From the NCBI RefSeq assembly GCF_006912135.1, contig NZ_VIRS01000020.1:62001-126000 (forward strand): DNA of 64,000 nt, given 5' to 3'. This DNA comes from Cryptosporangium phraense (GTDB taxonomy: Bacteria; Actinomycetota; Actinomycetes; Mycobacteriales; Cryptosporangiaceae). The notes beneath the pieces were generated by a model. The model was not told the DNA's origin. It saw nothing but the letters and a program-made list of their open reading frames with translations, and made no database searches. The translations under genes and the position numbers were made by a program. The stretch's first letter is position 1. Every line of letters begins with the position of its first letter. Of this stretch, positions 15,728-23,945 are shown one piece after another.

Positions 15728-16840
15728 ATGAAGACGCAGGCCGCAGTCGTCTACGAGACCGGCAAACCGATCGAGATCGAAGAAGTCGAACTGTCCAAGC
15801 CCCAGGACGGCGAAGTCCTGATCCGCTATCTGTACGCGGGGTTGTGCCACTCCGACGTCCACATCGCGCACGGCGACCTCGAGGCGCGCCTGCCGATGGT
15901 CCTCGGCCACGAGGGCGCGGGCGTGATCGAGGAGGTCGGGCCCGGGGTCACCCGGGTGAAGCCGGGCGACCGGGTGGTCTGCTCGTTCATCCCGAACTGC
16001 GGGGTGTGCCGGTACTGCGCCAACGGTCAGCAGTCGATCTGCGACCTCGGGGCGACGCTGCTGGAGGGTTCGCTGCCCGGCGGCCGGTTCCCGATCACCG
16101 GGCGCAGCGGGGAGTACGGCGCGATGTGCCTGCTCGGCACGTTCAGCCAGTACGGCGTCATCCATCAGAGCTCGGTCGTGAAGGTCGACGACTCGCTGCC
16201 GCTGGACAAGGCGGTGCTGGTGGGCTGCGGTGTCCCGACCGGGTTCGGCTCGGTCGTCAATACCGCGGAGACGAAGCCGGGTGACACGGTCGTCGTGGTC
16301 GGCGTCGGCGGGATCGGCATCAACGCCGTGCAGGGTGCGGCGATCGCCGGCGCGAAGCACGTCGTCGCGGTGGACCCGCTGGCGCTGAAGCGGGACAAGG
16401 CGCTGGAACTGGGGGCGACGCACGCGTTCCCGAGCGTGGCCGACGCGATGGAGACGGTCTGGGCGATCACCGGAGGCCAGATGGCCGACGCGGCGATCCT
16501 CACGCCCGGGCTGCTGTCGACCGAGAACGTCACCGATGGGTTCAACATCGTCGGCAAGGCCGGCATCGTCGTACTGACCGCGCTCAACAAGCTGGACGAG
16601 GTCAACGTCCAGCTGCCGGGCACGATCATGACGCTGTTCCGCAAGCAGTTGCGGGGCAGCCTGTTCGGGGACAGCAACCCGACCGTGGACATCCCGCGGC
16701 TGCTGGGGCTGTACCAGGACGGGCGGCTGAAGCTGGACGAGATCATCACCCGGACGTACCGGCTCGAGGAGGTCAACCAGGGGTACGAGGACCTGCTGAA
16801 CGGCGAGAACGTGCGCGGGGTGGTCGTCCACTCGCACTGA
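15728..16840 (+). CDS. Zn-dependent alcohol dehydrogenase, NDMA-dependent (nicotinoprotein) type
   Basis: 370 residues of the zinc MDR family. Catalytic zinc ligands are Cys40 (AGLCHSDVH) and His61-Glu62 (GHEGAG). The structural zinc lobe is Cys91, Cys94, Cys97 and Cys105 (NCGVCRYC, then SIC). The nucleotide fold is GVGGIGINAVQGAAIAGA. The pattern fits the actinobacterial NDMA-dependent subfamily (TIGR03989), in which the nicotinamide stays bound and an external, often mycofactocin-linked, acceptor is needed; that mechanism is family knowledge. ATG at 15728 is preferred over an upstream start because GGAGTG precedes it. PhnX-like families are known to associate with zinc dehydrogenases, so it may process the aldehyde product. 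Confidence 0.85.
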   Translation: MKTQAAVVYETGKPIEIEEVELSKPQDGEVLIRYLYAGLCHSDVHIAHGDLEARLPMVLGHEGAGVIEEVGPGVTRVKPGDRVVCSFIPNCGVCRYCANGQQSICDLGATLLEGSLPGGRFPITGRSGEYGAMCLLGTFSQYGVIHQSSVVKVDDSLPLDKAVLVGCGVPTGFGSVVNTAETKPGDTVVVVGVGGIGINAVQGAAIAGAKHVVAVDPLALKRDKALELGATHAFPSVADAMETVWAITGGQMADAAILTPGLLSTENVTDGFNIVGKAGIVVLTALNKLDEVNVQLPGTIMTLFRKQLRGSLFGDSNPTVDIPRLLGLYQDGRLKLDEIITRTYRLEEVNQGYEDLLNGENVRGVVVHSH

Positions 16841-16917
16841 GCCCGCCCGGCGATCTCCGGTCCGACGCGCCCCGAGGCGGCATAATGCCGGTGGGCCGGA
16901 GATCGCGGGGGGCGAGC

Positions 16918-19900
16918 ATGCGGCAACGATCGCCACGACGAGTGTTCCTGTCGTACACGAGCGAGCTGGCCACATCGGTAGCGGGCGGACGGTCGTTCGT
17001 CCAGGCCGCAACGGACGCCATCAACCGAGCCGGCGACGTACCAGTGGCGATGCAGTTCTTCGCCAGTTCGGCCCGTCCCCCCGCCGAAGAATGCGCGGAG
17101 GCGGTGCGGACGTGCGAGTTGTACGTCGGTCTTCTCGGGCATCGATACGGCTCGCTGGTTCCCGGGACGGCGGATCAGTCGTACGTGAAGCTGGAGTTCA
17201 CGGTCGCGGGGGAATCGCCGGCCCTTCCACGCCTGATGTTCCTGCTCAGTGACGGCCCCGGCATCGAAGCGCCGCAAAGCGACTTCCGCGCGACGGCGCG
17301 CCAAGAACGATTGGTGTCGACGTTCACCACCCCGGATGAGCTCCAGATGCGGGTGTACCAGGCCCTCGTCGAGCTCGACCGGTACACGCCCGCGCCGTAC
17401 CAGGTACCGGCTCCGGCCACCGAGCTCGTCGATCGGCCGGCGCTGGTCGACGACCTCCTCACCGAACTGCTCGGGGGCCGGGCGGGGACCGTAGCCGTTA
17501 CCGCCGTGTACGGCACCGGCGGCTTCGGGAAGACCACGCTGGCCCAGATGGTCTGCTCCCGGCCCGAGGTCACGGAGCGCTTCCCGGGCGGGATCCTGTG
17601 GGTCACGCTCGGCGAGGAAGTCCAGGGCGTCCAACTCGCCGACAAGGTGTCGAACGTGGTCGCCAGGCTCGGCGGCCAGCGCGTCTACACCGACCCGGAG
17701 CAAGCGGGTCTCTCACTCGGAGAGCTGCTCGACGAACGACCGGCCACCTTGCTCGTCGTCGACGACGTCTGGTCAGAGCAGCAGCTGCGGCCTTTCCTCT
17801 CCGGGGGACGCGACTGCACGAGGCTCGTCACTACGCGGCTGCCCGGCGTCCTGCCCCGCGGAGTGCAGCCGATTCGGGTGGACCGGATGGGACGTGCGGA
17901 GGCCGAGAAGCTCCTCACCGCCGGTCTTCCTGCCCTCGACGACGCGACCATCGACCGGTTACTCGACCTGACCGGCGGATGGCCTCTACTCCTCTCGTTG
18001 GTCAGCGGCGCCATAGACCAGGCCACCGAATACGTTTCCGATCCCCAGGAATTCGCGGACGAACTGGCCGGGGAACTGCTCACCGACGGTCCGGCCACCG
18101 CGCTGCTCGACACCGAGGACGGCCGGGGGCGTGCAGTGCGCGCCACGGTCGAGGCGAGCCTGGCCAAGCTCGGCGACGGTGAGCGCGACCGATTCCTCGA
18201 GCTGGCGATATTTCCGGAGGACGTCGACATTCCACTGGACGTCCTCACCCTGCTCTGGGGCCGTACCGGCCGGCTTTCGCCGCGCGAGGTGCAGCATCTG
18301 TGCTGGAGGCTTGCCGGACGTTCGCTGGTGGCCGGGTACCGATCGGACGCCGGGGCCAAAGCCCTGAGACTCCATGACGTGATCCGGGCCTACGTGCGGA
18401 CCGTCGCCGGCGCTGATCGTCTCCGGCGGGTCAATCGGGCGTTCATCGAGTCCGCGGCGGAGTTTGCCGGCAGCGACGACCAGGGCGCGACTCTCTGGTG
18501 GAACCTGCCGATATCGTCCCGCTACCTGTGGGACCACATCGTCGAGCACCTGGCCGACGCCGCGAATGACGACCAGGCCGAGGAACTGGCGTGTGACTGG
18601 CAGTGGATCGCCGCCAAGCTGGTGCTGTACGGTCCAGCGGCCGTCGAATCCGACCTGGCCCGAGTGGATTCGCCGATCTCGGTCGCGCTCGGCCGGGCGG
18701 TCGGTCGGACCGCGTACCTCCTCGCGCCCAGCGATCCACCGGAGGCCGTCGTCGACACGCTTCGGTCACGGCTCGGAAGTGAGGTGCAGCTGTCGGACTA
18801 CGCGGCGGCGCTGTCCTCGGAGCCGAGCCGGTCGCTCCTCGAAGCGCGGTGGCCGGTGCCTGACCTTCCCGACCCCGCACTTCGACGGGTGCTGTCCGGA
18901 CACGCGGGCCGGGTGAACGACTGCACCTTCGCTCCGGACGGCAGTTGGCTGGCCACCGTCGGGGAGGATGCGACCATCCGGGTCTTCGACCTACCGTCCG
19001 GCGCAGAGCGATTCGTACTGAGCGAGCACCGGGCAACGGCCTGCGCAGCCTCGCCGGACGGGACCTGGTTCGTCACCGGTGGCCGGGACCGCACGCTACG
19101 CGTGTGGGATCCCGCAAGCGGGACACGACGTGCGGCGTTCGCGCTGGCCTCACCCGGCACCGTGCTTGCCTGCACGGTAGGGGGACACGGCCGGTGGATC
19201 GCGGCGGCGACCCACCGCGGGACGATCGAGATCGTCTCGGCTTCCGACGGCGCATCGCTTGCCGTGCTGCGCGGTCACAGTGGTCCGGTGACCGGATGTG
19301 CGATCTCGGCGGACAGCAGCGTGCTCGTGTCGGTCGGCAACGACGGAACGATCCGGACGTGGGATCCGATACGCGGTCGCGAGCTGAGCGTCCATCGCGC
19401 GCATACGAGCGGGATCGCAGCGTGCGCTCTTGCGCCCGACGGCAGGGTCGGAGTGTCCGCCAGTTCCGACGGGACCCTGAGCTTGTGGACGGTCGGGGAG
19501 GATCATCGCCACGAGGTGACGCTCACCGGCCACGTGGGTGGAGTGACCGCCTGCGCGATTGGTCCGGCCGGCGACTGGGTGGCCTCCGGAGGTCTCGACA
19601 CCAGGATTCGCGTGTGGGAGGCCGCGTCGGGGGCGGTGCGCTCCGTGTTGGTCGGGCACACCGCTGGCGTGACAGCCTGTGTGGTGTCGGCCGATGGCCG
19701 CCGGTTGGCCTCCTCTTCGGAGGACGGCACGGTCCGGATCTGGGATCCCGCCGCCGGCGTTCCGGACGCCCACGGCGCCGGACGTTCCGTGGGTGTGAGC
19801 GGCTGCGCGGTCTCGCCGGACGGCACGTGGATCGCAAGCGCGGGGCAAGACCACCGGGTCGATGTGTGGGACACCGAACGCGGGGCGGTCCGACTGTCGC

Positions 19901-20637
19901 TGAGCGGGCACGAAGCGCGGTTGACGTCCTGTGCCGTGTCGCCCAGGGGCAGTTGGCTCCTCTCCACCAGCGAGGACGGCACCGCCCGTCTGTGGGATCC
20001 GGAAACTGGCCGCGCCGAGGCCGTAGCGACCGGCCATTCCGGTGCGGTGTCCGACTGCGCGGTGTCACCGGACGGCACGTGGTTCGCGACCGCTGGGGCT
20101 GACGATTGGACGGTTCGGCTCTGGGATGCGTCCGGCGCGAAGCCCAGGGCGACTCTGTCCGGCCACGATGATGCGGTGACCGGCTGCGCGATCAGCGCCG
20201 ACGGTCGCCAAGTGGTCAGTGTGGGTGCCGACCGGACAGTCCGGATCTGGGACGCCTGGGCGCACGAGCTCCTGCGGACCTGGGTCGGCCACGACGACGT
20301 CATCACCGGCTGCGCTGTGGATCCGAAGGGCCGCTGGATCATCACCACCAGCCGCGACGGGACGGTCGTCCGTTGGGACGTTGCGACCGGCAAAGGGTCC
20401 ACCCTGGTTCACCTGGCCGACTGGGCCACCGCATGTGATGCGGATCGGAGCGGCCGGTGGATCGTCGCCGTCGGCCACGACCGCATGGTGCGCGTGTGGG
20501 ACGCCCAGACCGGCTCGTGCCAGGCAGGGATCAGGGTCGAAGGCATCCTGGACGCGGTGACGTGGGATCCGAGCCGGGATCGAGTCTGCGCCGGCGGCGA
20601 TCGCGGGCTGTACCTGCTCGACTTTCAGCGGTCGTGA
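16918..20637 (+). CDS. STAND NTPase: DUF4062-like, NB-ARC, 14 WD40 repeats
   Basis: About 1,239 residues. Residues ~8-130 resemble DUF4062 (RVFLSYTSELA, RTCELYVGLLGHRYGS). An NB-ARC NTPase follows: Walker A GTGGFGKTT at ~199-207, Walker B TLLVVDDVW, a sensor-like TRLVTTRLPG, the GGWPLLLSLVSGAI GxP-type helix and LHDVIRAYV where MHD sits. From ~658 to the end are 14 WD40 repeats of about 42 residues, each with GH and WD dipeptides, enough for two seven-bladed propellers. STAND proteins with this order act as sensors that oligomerise on ligand binding, several in phage defence; the role here is inference. CATAAT (16881-16886) may be the -10; GGGGGG precedes ATG 16918. An ATG at 16885 is an alternative. 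It overlaps the convergent gene by 13 bp. Confidence 0.88.
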   Translation: MRQRSPRRVFLSYTSELATSVAGGRSFVQAATDAINRAGDVPVAMQFFASSARPPAEECAEAVRTCELYVGLLGHRYGSLVPGTADQSYVKLEFTVAGESPALPRLMFLLSDGPGIEAPQSDFRATARQERLVSTFTTPDELQMRVYQALVELDRYTPAPYQVPAPATELVDRPALVDDLLTELLGGRAGTVAVTAVYGTGGFGKTTLAQMVCSRPEVTERFPGGILWVTLGEEVQGVQLADKVSNVVARLGGQRVYTDPEQAGLSLGELLDERPATLLVVDDVWSEQQLRPFLSGGRDCTRLVTTRLPGVLPRGVQPIRVDRMGRAEAEKLLTAGLPALDDATIDRLLDLTGGWPLLLSLVSGAIDQATEYVSDPQEFADELAGELLTDGPATALLDTEDGRGRAVRATVEASLAKLGDGERDRFLELAIFPEDVDIPLDVLTLLWGRTGRLSPREVQHLCWRLAGRSLVAGYRSDAGAKALRLHDVIRAYVRTVAGADRLRRVNRAFIESAAEFAGSDDQGATLWWNLPISSRYLWDHIVEHLADAANDDQAEELACDWQWIAAKLVLYGPAAVESDLARVDSPISVALGRAVGRTAYLLAPSDPPEAVVDTLRSRLGSEVQLSDYAAALSSEPSRSLLEARWPVPDLPDPALRRVLSGHAGRVNDCTFAPDGSWLATVGEDATIRVFDLPSGAERFVLSEHRATACAASPDGTWFVTGGRDRTLRVWDPASGTRRAAFALASPGTVLACTVGGHGRWIAAATHRGTIEIVSASDGASLAVLRGHSGPVTGCAISADSSVLVSVGNDGTIRTWDPIRGRELSVHRAHTSGIAACALAPDGRVGVSASSDGTLSLWTVGEDHRHEVTLTGHVGGVTACAIGPAGDWVASGGLDTRIRVWEAASGAVRSVLVGHTAGVTACVVSADGRRLASSSEDGTVRIWDPAAGVPDAHGAGRSVGVSGCAVSPDGTWIASAGQDHRVDVWDTERGAVRLSLSGHEARLTSCAVSPRGSWLLSTSEDGTARLWDPETGRAEAVATGHSGAVSDCAVSPDGTWFATAGADDWTVRLWDASGAKPRATLSGHDDAVTGCAISADGRQVVSVGADRTVRIWDAWAHELLRTWVGHDDVITGCAVDPKGRWIITTSRDGTVVRWDVATGKGSTLVHLADWATACDADRSGRWIVAVGHDRMVRVWDAQTGSCQAGIRVEGILDAVTWDPSRDRVCAGGDRGLYLLDFQRS

Positions 20638-22417
20638 GCGGCTTTTCCCTCACGACGACTTCGGTACAACGCGCGGATCACGTCCTGAGCCAGGGTCATC
20701 GTCAGCCCTGGCTCACGATCGAGTGCCCGGCCGGCCTCGTCGAGGGTCGTCCGGAGAGCGGTGAAATCGGTTCCTGTCCCGGCCGAGTCGGACTGCGGAT
20801 CGAGCAGCACGCGGTCGAGACCGTGAGTGGCCTCATTCAGCAGATCCCGTGCGATCGACGTCAAGAGGTCACTCACGGGCAGCGGTTCGGCCGCCGCCTC
20901 GGCCATCACGACGAGGCATTCCATGATCTGCTCGGTGAGCGACCAGGACGGTCCGTCATCGGGATCTTTCGACGGGGCGCCCCAAAGCCCGTTCGGGAGC
21001 CGCCGCTGAGTAGCGAGCCGATCCCAGATTGCCTCGGCCAGGGCGAGCAGCGCCTCCCGGTCGGCGCCGGACGTCGTCGTGGACGCGCTCGTCAGCGCGG
21101 CTTTCATGAGACTCGGCGCGAGCTCGATGGGCCAGCGCAGCGCGGGTCCCCGGGTGTCGCTGCCGGCCAGGTCGACGGAGTACTGCGCGTAGGCAGGTGG
21201 GGCGCTTCCGGGCTCGTCGATCCGGTCCCAGACCCGGGTGCGGCTGGCGAAGTCACGCAGCAGCGACGCGAATCGCTGGTCGTCCTTCGGCAGATGCGGG
21301 CGGGCGCTCAGATCGTTCCCGGTCAGCCGAATGACCGACAACGTGATCTGGTCACCGGAGGCTCCGTCGGGCAAGTGCCAGGGCTGATCCTCCACCGGCC
21401 ACCGTGCGTCGCCGAACATCGCCAGCGTGCCCCAGTACCGACGGGCGAGGTCGAGGCGTAACTGGAGTGCGGTGGCTATGCGTTGTTGCTCGTCGTGCAG
21501 CAGCCCCTGCACCCGAGTGGTCTCGGAGGTGGCATCAGCGATGCCCGCGCAGGCCAGGCGCGTGAAGTACGGATGCGGCGACGCGACCGCGATACCGGCC
21601 GGCTGGTGATGGCGATCCCACGGGGGTGCCACCTCCACCTTGGGGGCATCCGCGGTGACCCCCCACGTCCATCCACAGCTGAACAGCAGGTTCGGGTTGG
21701 CCAGGTGGAGGTTGCGCCCGGTCCCGATCGTGAGGTCACGGAGGCCGGCGCGAACATCGGACAGTTCGTGCTGCAGCGCTGCCGCCACGGCCTGAGGTGG
21801 GGCTCCGGTCTGGTTGACCATGGCGCAGAGGTCCCGGGCCTCCGGAGAGTCGAGGTCGAAGACCTCGATGGCGAAGCTCCGGACTAGTCCACCATGGCGG
21901 CGGTCAGCCGGGCGCTCGCCAGGTCCTCCAATTCGTCGACGGCCCCGTTGGCTTCTTTGCGCTGCATCTGGCGGCGGAAACTACGGATGAAGCCCAGCGC
22001 CGACAACGCGACCGAGAGCGACACCGAGTACGACGGAACCACGTCGAGCTCCTCCTGGTCGCGGGTCGGCGCGTCGTCGGCGATCAGCCGGGCCGGAGCC
22101 GAGAACACCGGGGAGCCGTCCTCCGCTCGATAGGCGCGCATGTACTCGAGGAACGCTTGAACGAGCTTCATCGGGATGGTTTGGCTGTTGCCGAACACGT
22201 CCAGGGCTCGAAGCACGTCCGCCGCCGTGTCGGCCGGCCGATCAACACCCAGGCTCGCCAGTTGCTGGGCCGGATAGATCAAGCTCAGCAGTTGCTCGGC
22301 ATCGCCCAGGGAGTCGGCGCCCTCGGCACCTCCCCACTCCCAGTTGTTCTTGGCATAGGTATGGCTCGCCAGCGCGTGCCACAGTCGAACGATTTCGGTA
22401 CGCGGTTGAATGCGCAC
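20625..22417 (-). pseudogene. SCO2524-family gene split by a -1 frameshift
   Basis: Two leftward reading frames together resemble one SCO2524-family protein of about 595 residues. The first (22417-21884, 177 residues) begins MRIQPRTEIVRLWHALASH, with WEWGGAEGADSLGDAEQLLSLIYPAQQLAS, and ends AAMVD then TAG. The second frame is open from before 21870 and reads GLVRSFAIEVFDLDSPEARDL, then MVNQTG at 21821. Adding one G to the GTGGAC run at about 21889-21892 fuses them as AAMVGLVRSF with no break, so a single-base deletion (or a sequence error) is the simplest explanation. Function is unknown; homologues occur in a conserved actinobacterial cluster. Re-initiation at ATG 21821 could still make a 398-residue C-terminal protein. 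Confidence 0.75.
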
Positions 22418-22505
22418 AGCGACCCCTTCCCACCCCGGAATCCATCCTGGCAGAGCGCGATGGCTTCGTTACTCGGGTCCGCGGTTTCGGGGGCGACCCC
22501 TACGG

Positions 22506-22511
22506 CATAGT
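22506..22511 (+). promoter_or_regulatory. Likely -10 element of a leaderless promoter
   Basis: CATAGT lies 6 bp before the GTG start of the universal stress protein and there is no ribosome binding site between, the arrangement of a leaderless actinobacterial mRNA. Confidence 0.4.
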
Positions 22512-22517
22512 GAGCTC

Positions 22518-22970
22518 GTGGCTGAACGTTCCGGGCGCGAACGCCGCGGGGATGGTCCCGGGCTGATTCTGGCCGGTGTGGACGGTAGTCCCACGTCCGT
22601 CCGGGCCGGCGCGTACGCGGCCGGTCTGGCCCGGCGTCAGCATGCCGAGTTCCTCGTCGTGTACGTGGCGTCGCGTCCGGCGCTGGCGGCGATGTCGCCG
22701 GAGGCGGTGCAGGTCGCGGAGGAGGCGGTCGAGGCGTCGATCGCCGAGGTGCGGGCCGAGATCGAGTCGGCGGCGGCGTGGGCGGGGGTTGCGGTGCAGT
22801 TCCGGTCGGTGCGGGGGGATCCGTTCACCGAGCTGTGCCGGATCGCCGGGGAGGAACGGGCCGACGCCGTGGTGGTGGGGGCTTCGGCGCATGCGGGGCA
22901 TCGGTGGGTGGGGTCGCTGGCGGTGCGCCTGGTGAAGGCCGGCAAGTGGCCGGTCACCGTCGTCCCCTGA
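22518..22970 (+). CDS. Universal stress protein family (UspA) domain
   Basis: 150 residues, one Usp domain. It begins LILAGVDGSPTSVRAGAYAAGLARRQHAEFLVVYV, the Usp beta1-alpha1 pattern, and ends DAVVVGASAHAGHRWVGSLAVRLVKAGKWPVTVVP. The ATP-binding GxxGx9GS motif is altered (GASAHAG then VGS), so nucleotide binding is doubtful. The GTG at 22518 fits both the domain start and the -10 spacing. It is divergent from the SCO2524-family gene with a 100-bp shared region. Typical role: persistence under stress. Confidence 0.83.
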   Translation: MAERSGRERRGDGPGLILAGVDGSPTSVRAGAYAAGLARRQHAEFLVVYVASRPALAAMSPEAVQVAEEAVEASIAEVRAEIESAAAWAGVAVQFRSVRGDPFTELCRIAGEERADAVVVGASAHAGHRWVGSLAVRLVKAGKWPVTVVP

Positions 22971-23367
22971 GCCGTTCCGGTGTCTGGCGTCGCTCGGGCG
23001 GGCGCCCGTGCCGGTCCGTCGGCACAGCGGGATCGGGCCGGCGGCCTCGCGCGGTTCGGCCGGGGCGGCTGGCTGGCGCAGTGGGCGGTAGAGGATCCGG
23101 TCGAAGGCCGGGGCCGGTCTCCGGCGGAGCCGTTCGCGGCGCGCCGAGCGATCTGGTCGCAGCGCCGAGCTGATTGGTGGAGCCCTATTTTCGCCACCTG
23201 GCACCGCGGGCCCCGGCGGTGTGTTGATGCGCACGAACGACGCGCGATTCGACGTGAAGGTCCACCTGATTTCCCTGGTCGGGTCGTCGTGAACCTGTAC
23301 GTGTTCCGGGATCCGATCCCGGGTCCCGTCCGTCCAACCTGGGCGGCCGCGGATCGCGGGACGGGAC
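22971..23367. other. 397-bp gap without a convincing gene
   Basis: It holds repeat copy A (23223-23337). Within it CCGGGATC-C-GATCCCGG is a perfect 17-bp palindrome near 23307-23323. Open frames here have repeat-driven composition. No RNA gene is recognised. Confidence 0.5.
23223..23337 (+). repeat. Dispersed repeat, copy A
   Basis: About 115 bp that match 25600-25706 in the same orientation. The first 21 bases (GTTGATGCGCACGAACGACG and the next C) are identical, then similarity continues with small indels to GGTCCCGTCCG and CCCAAC-like ends. It is not explained by the flanking genes. Nature unknown: a dispersed intergenic repeat or the edge of an old insertion. Confidence 0.6.
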
Positions 23368-23901
23368 CTAGGCGAAGGGGAGGTGGTCCTCGTTGGTGGT
23401 GGTTTGGGGGAGGCCGCTGGTGGTGGCGACGAAGCGGACGGTTTCTTCGAACGTCATCGTCGGGGGGATCAGGTGCTCGTCGGGGGTGCCCAGGACGTCG
23501 TGGGGGGTGAACCAGGTGCGTAGGTCGGATTCGGTGAAGTCGGGGGACGGCTTGGTCTCGTGGCGGCGGATCGTTTCTTCGAGGGGAACGTCGAAGTAGT
23601 AGAACGTCGTGCGGCCGTGGGAGGCCAGGGCTAGCAGGGCTTCTCGGTAGCGGTGGGTGTGGAGGATCCCCTCCAGGATCGCCGCGTAGCCGTGGGTCAG
23701 GGCGGTTCGGGCGGTCTCGGCGATCAGGAGGGGTGCCAGGCCGCCGTCGAGGTCGCGTTCGCGGAGCAGGTGGCGGCGGAGATAGTCCTGTTCCAGGAGC
23801 GCGCAGCCCCGGCCGTGCCGCCGGCGGAGCTCGCGGGCCACCGACGTCTTGCCGGAGCCCGAATTGCCGCGGAGGACCACCAGTACGGGCGGTGAGGTCA
23901 C
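23368..23901 (-). CDS. P-loop kinase-like ATPase
   Basis: 177 residues. Walker A GNSGSGKTSVARELRRR at about 12-28, a DYLRRHLLRE motif and an ILEGILHTHRYREALLALA segment resemble small-molecule or toxin-type kinases (zeta-toxin and chloramphenicol phosphotransferase relatives). YYFDVPLEETIRRHETK provides the lid arginines. The substrate is unknown. The gene is divergent from the beta-helix gene, 44 bp apart, and lies inside the pair of direct repeats. No antitoxin-like partner is visible, so a toxin role is not supported. Confidence 0.75.
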   Translation of the reverse strand: MTSPPVLVVLRGNSGSGKTSVARELRRRHGRGCALLEQDYLRRHLLRERDLDGGLAPLLIAETARTALTHGYAAILEGILHTHRYREALLALASHGRTTFYYFDVPLEETIRRHETKPSPDFTESDLRTWFTPHDVLGTPDEHLIPPTMTFEETVRFVATTSGLPQTTTNEDHLPFA

Positions 23902-23945
23902 GCCTCTCTATTATCAGAGGTCACAGGCCCGGGGGAGGGAGCGCG

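Noticed and set aside
21884-21892. Programmed ribosomal frameshift in the SCO2524-family gene
   Set aside because: No slippery heptamer or downstream stimulatory structure is evident; a base deletion is simpler.
23368-23901. Zeta-toxin of a toxin-antitoxin pair
   Set aside because: The P-loop matches several kinase families and no antitoxin gene is adjacent.
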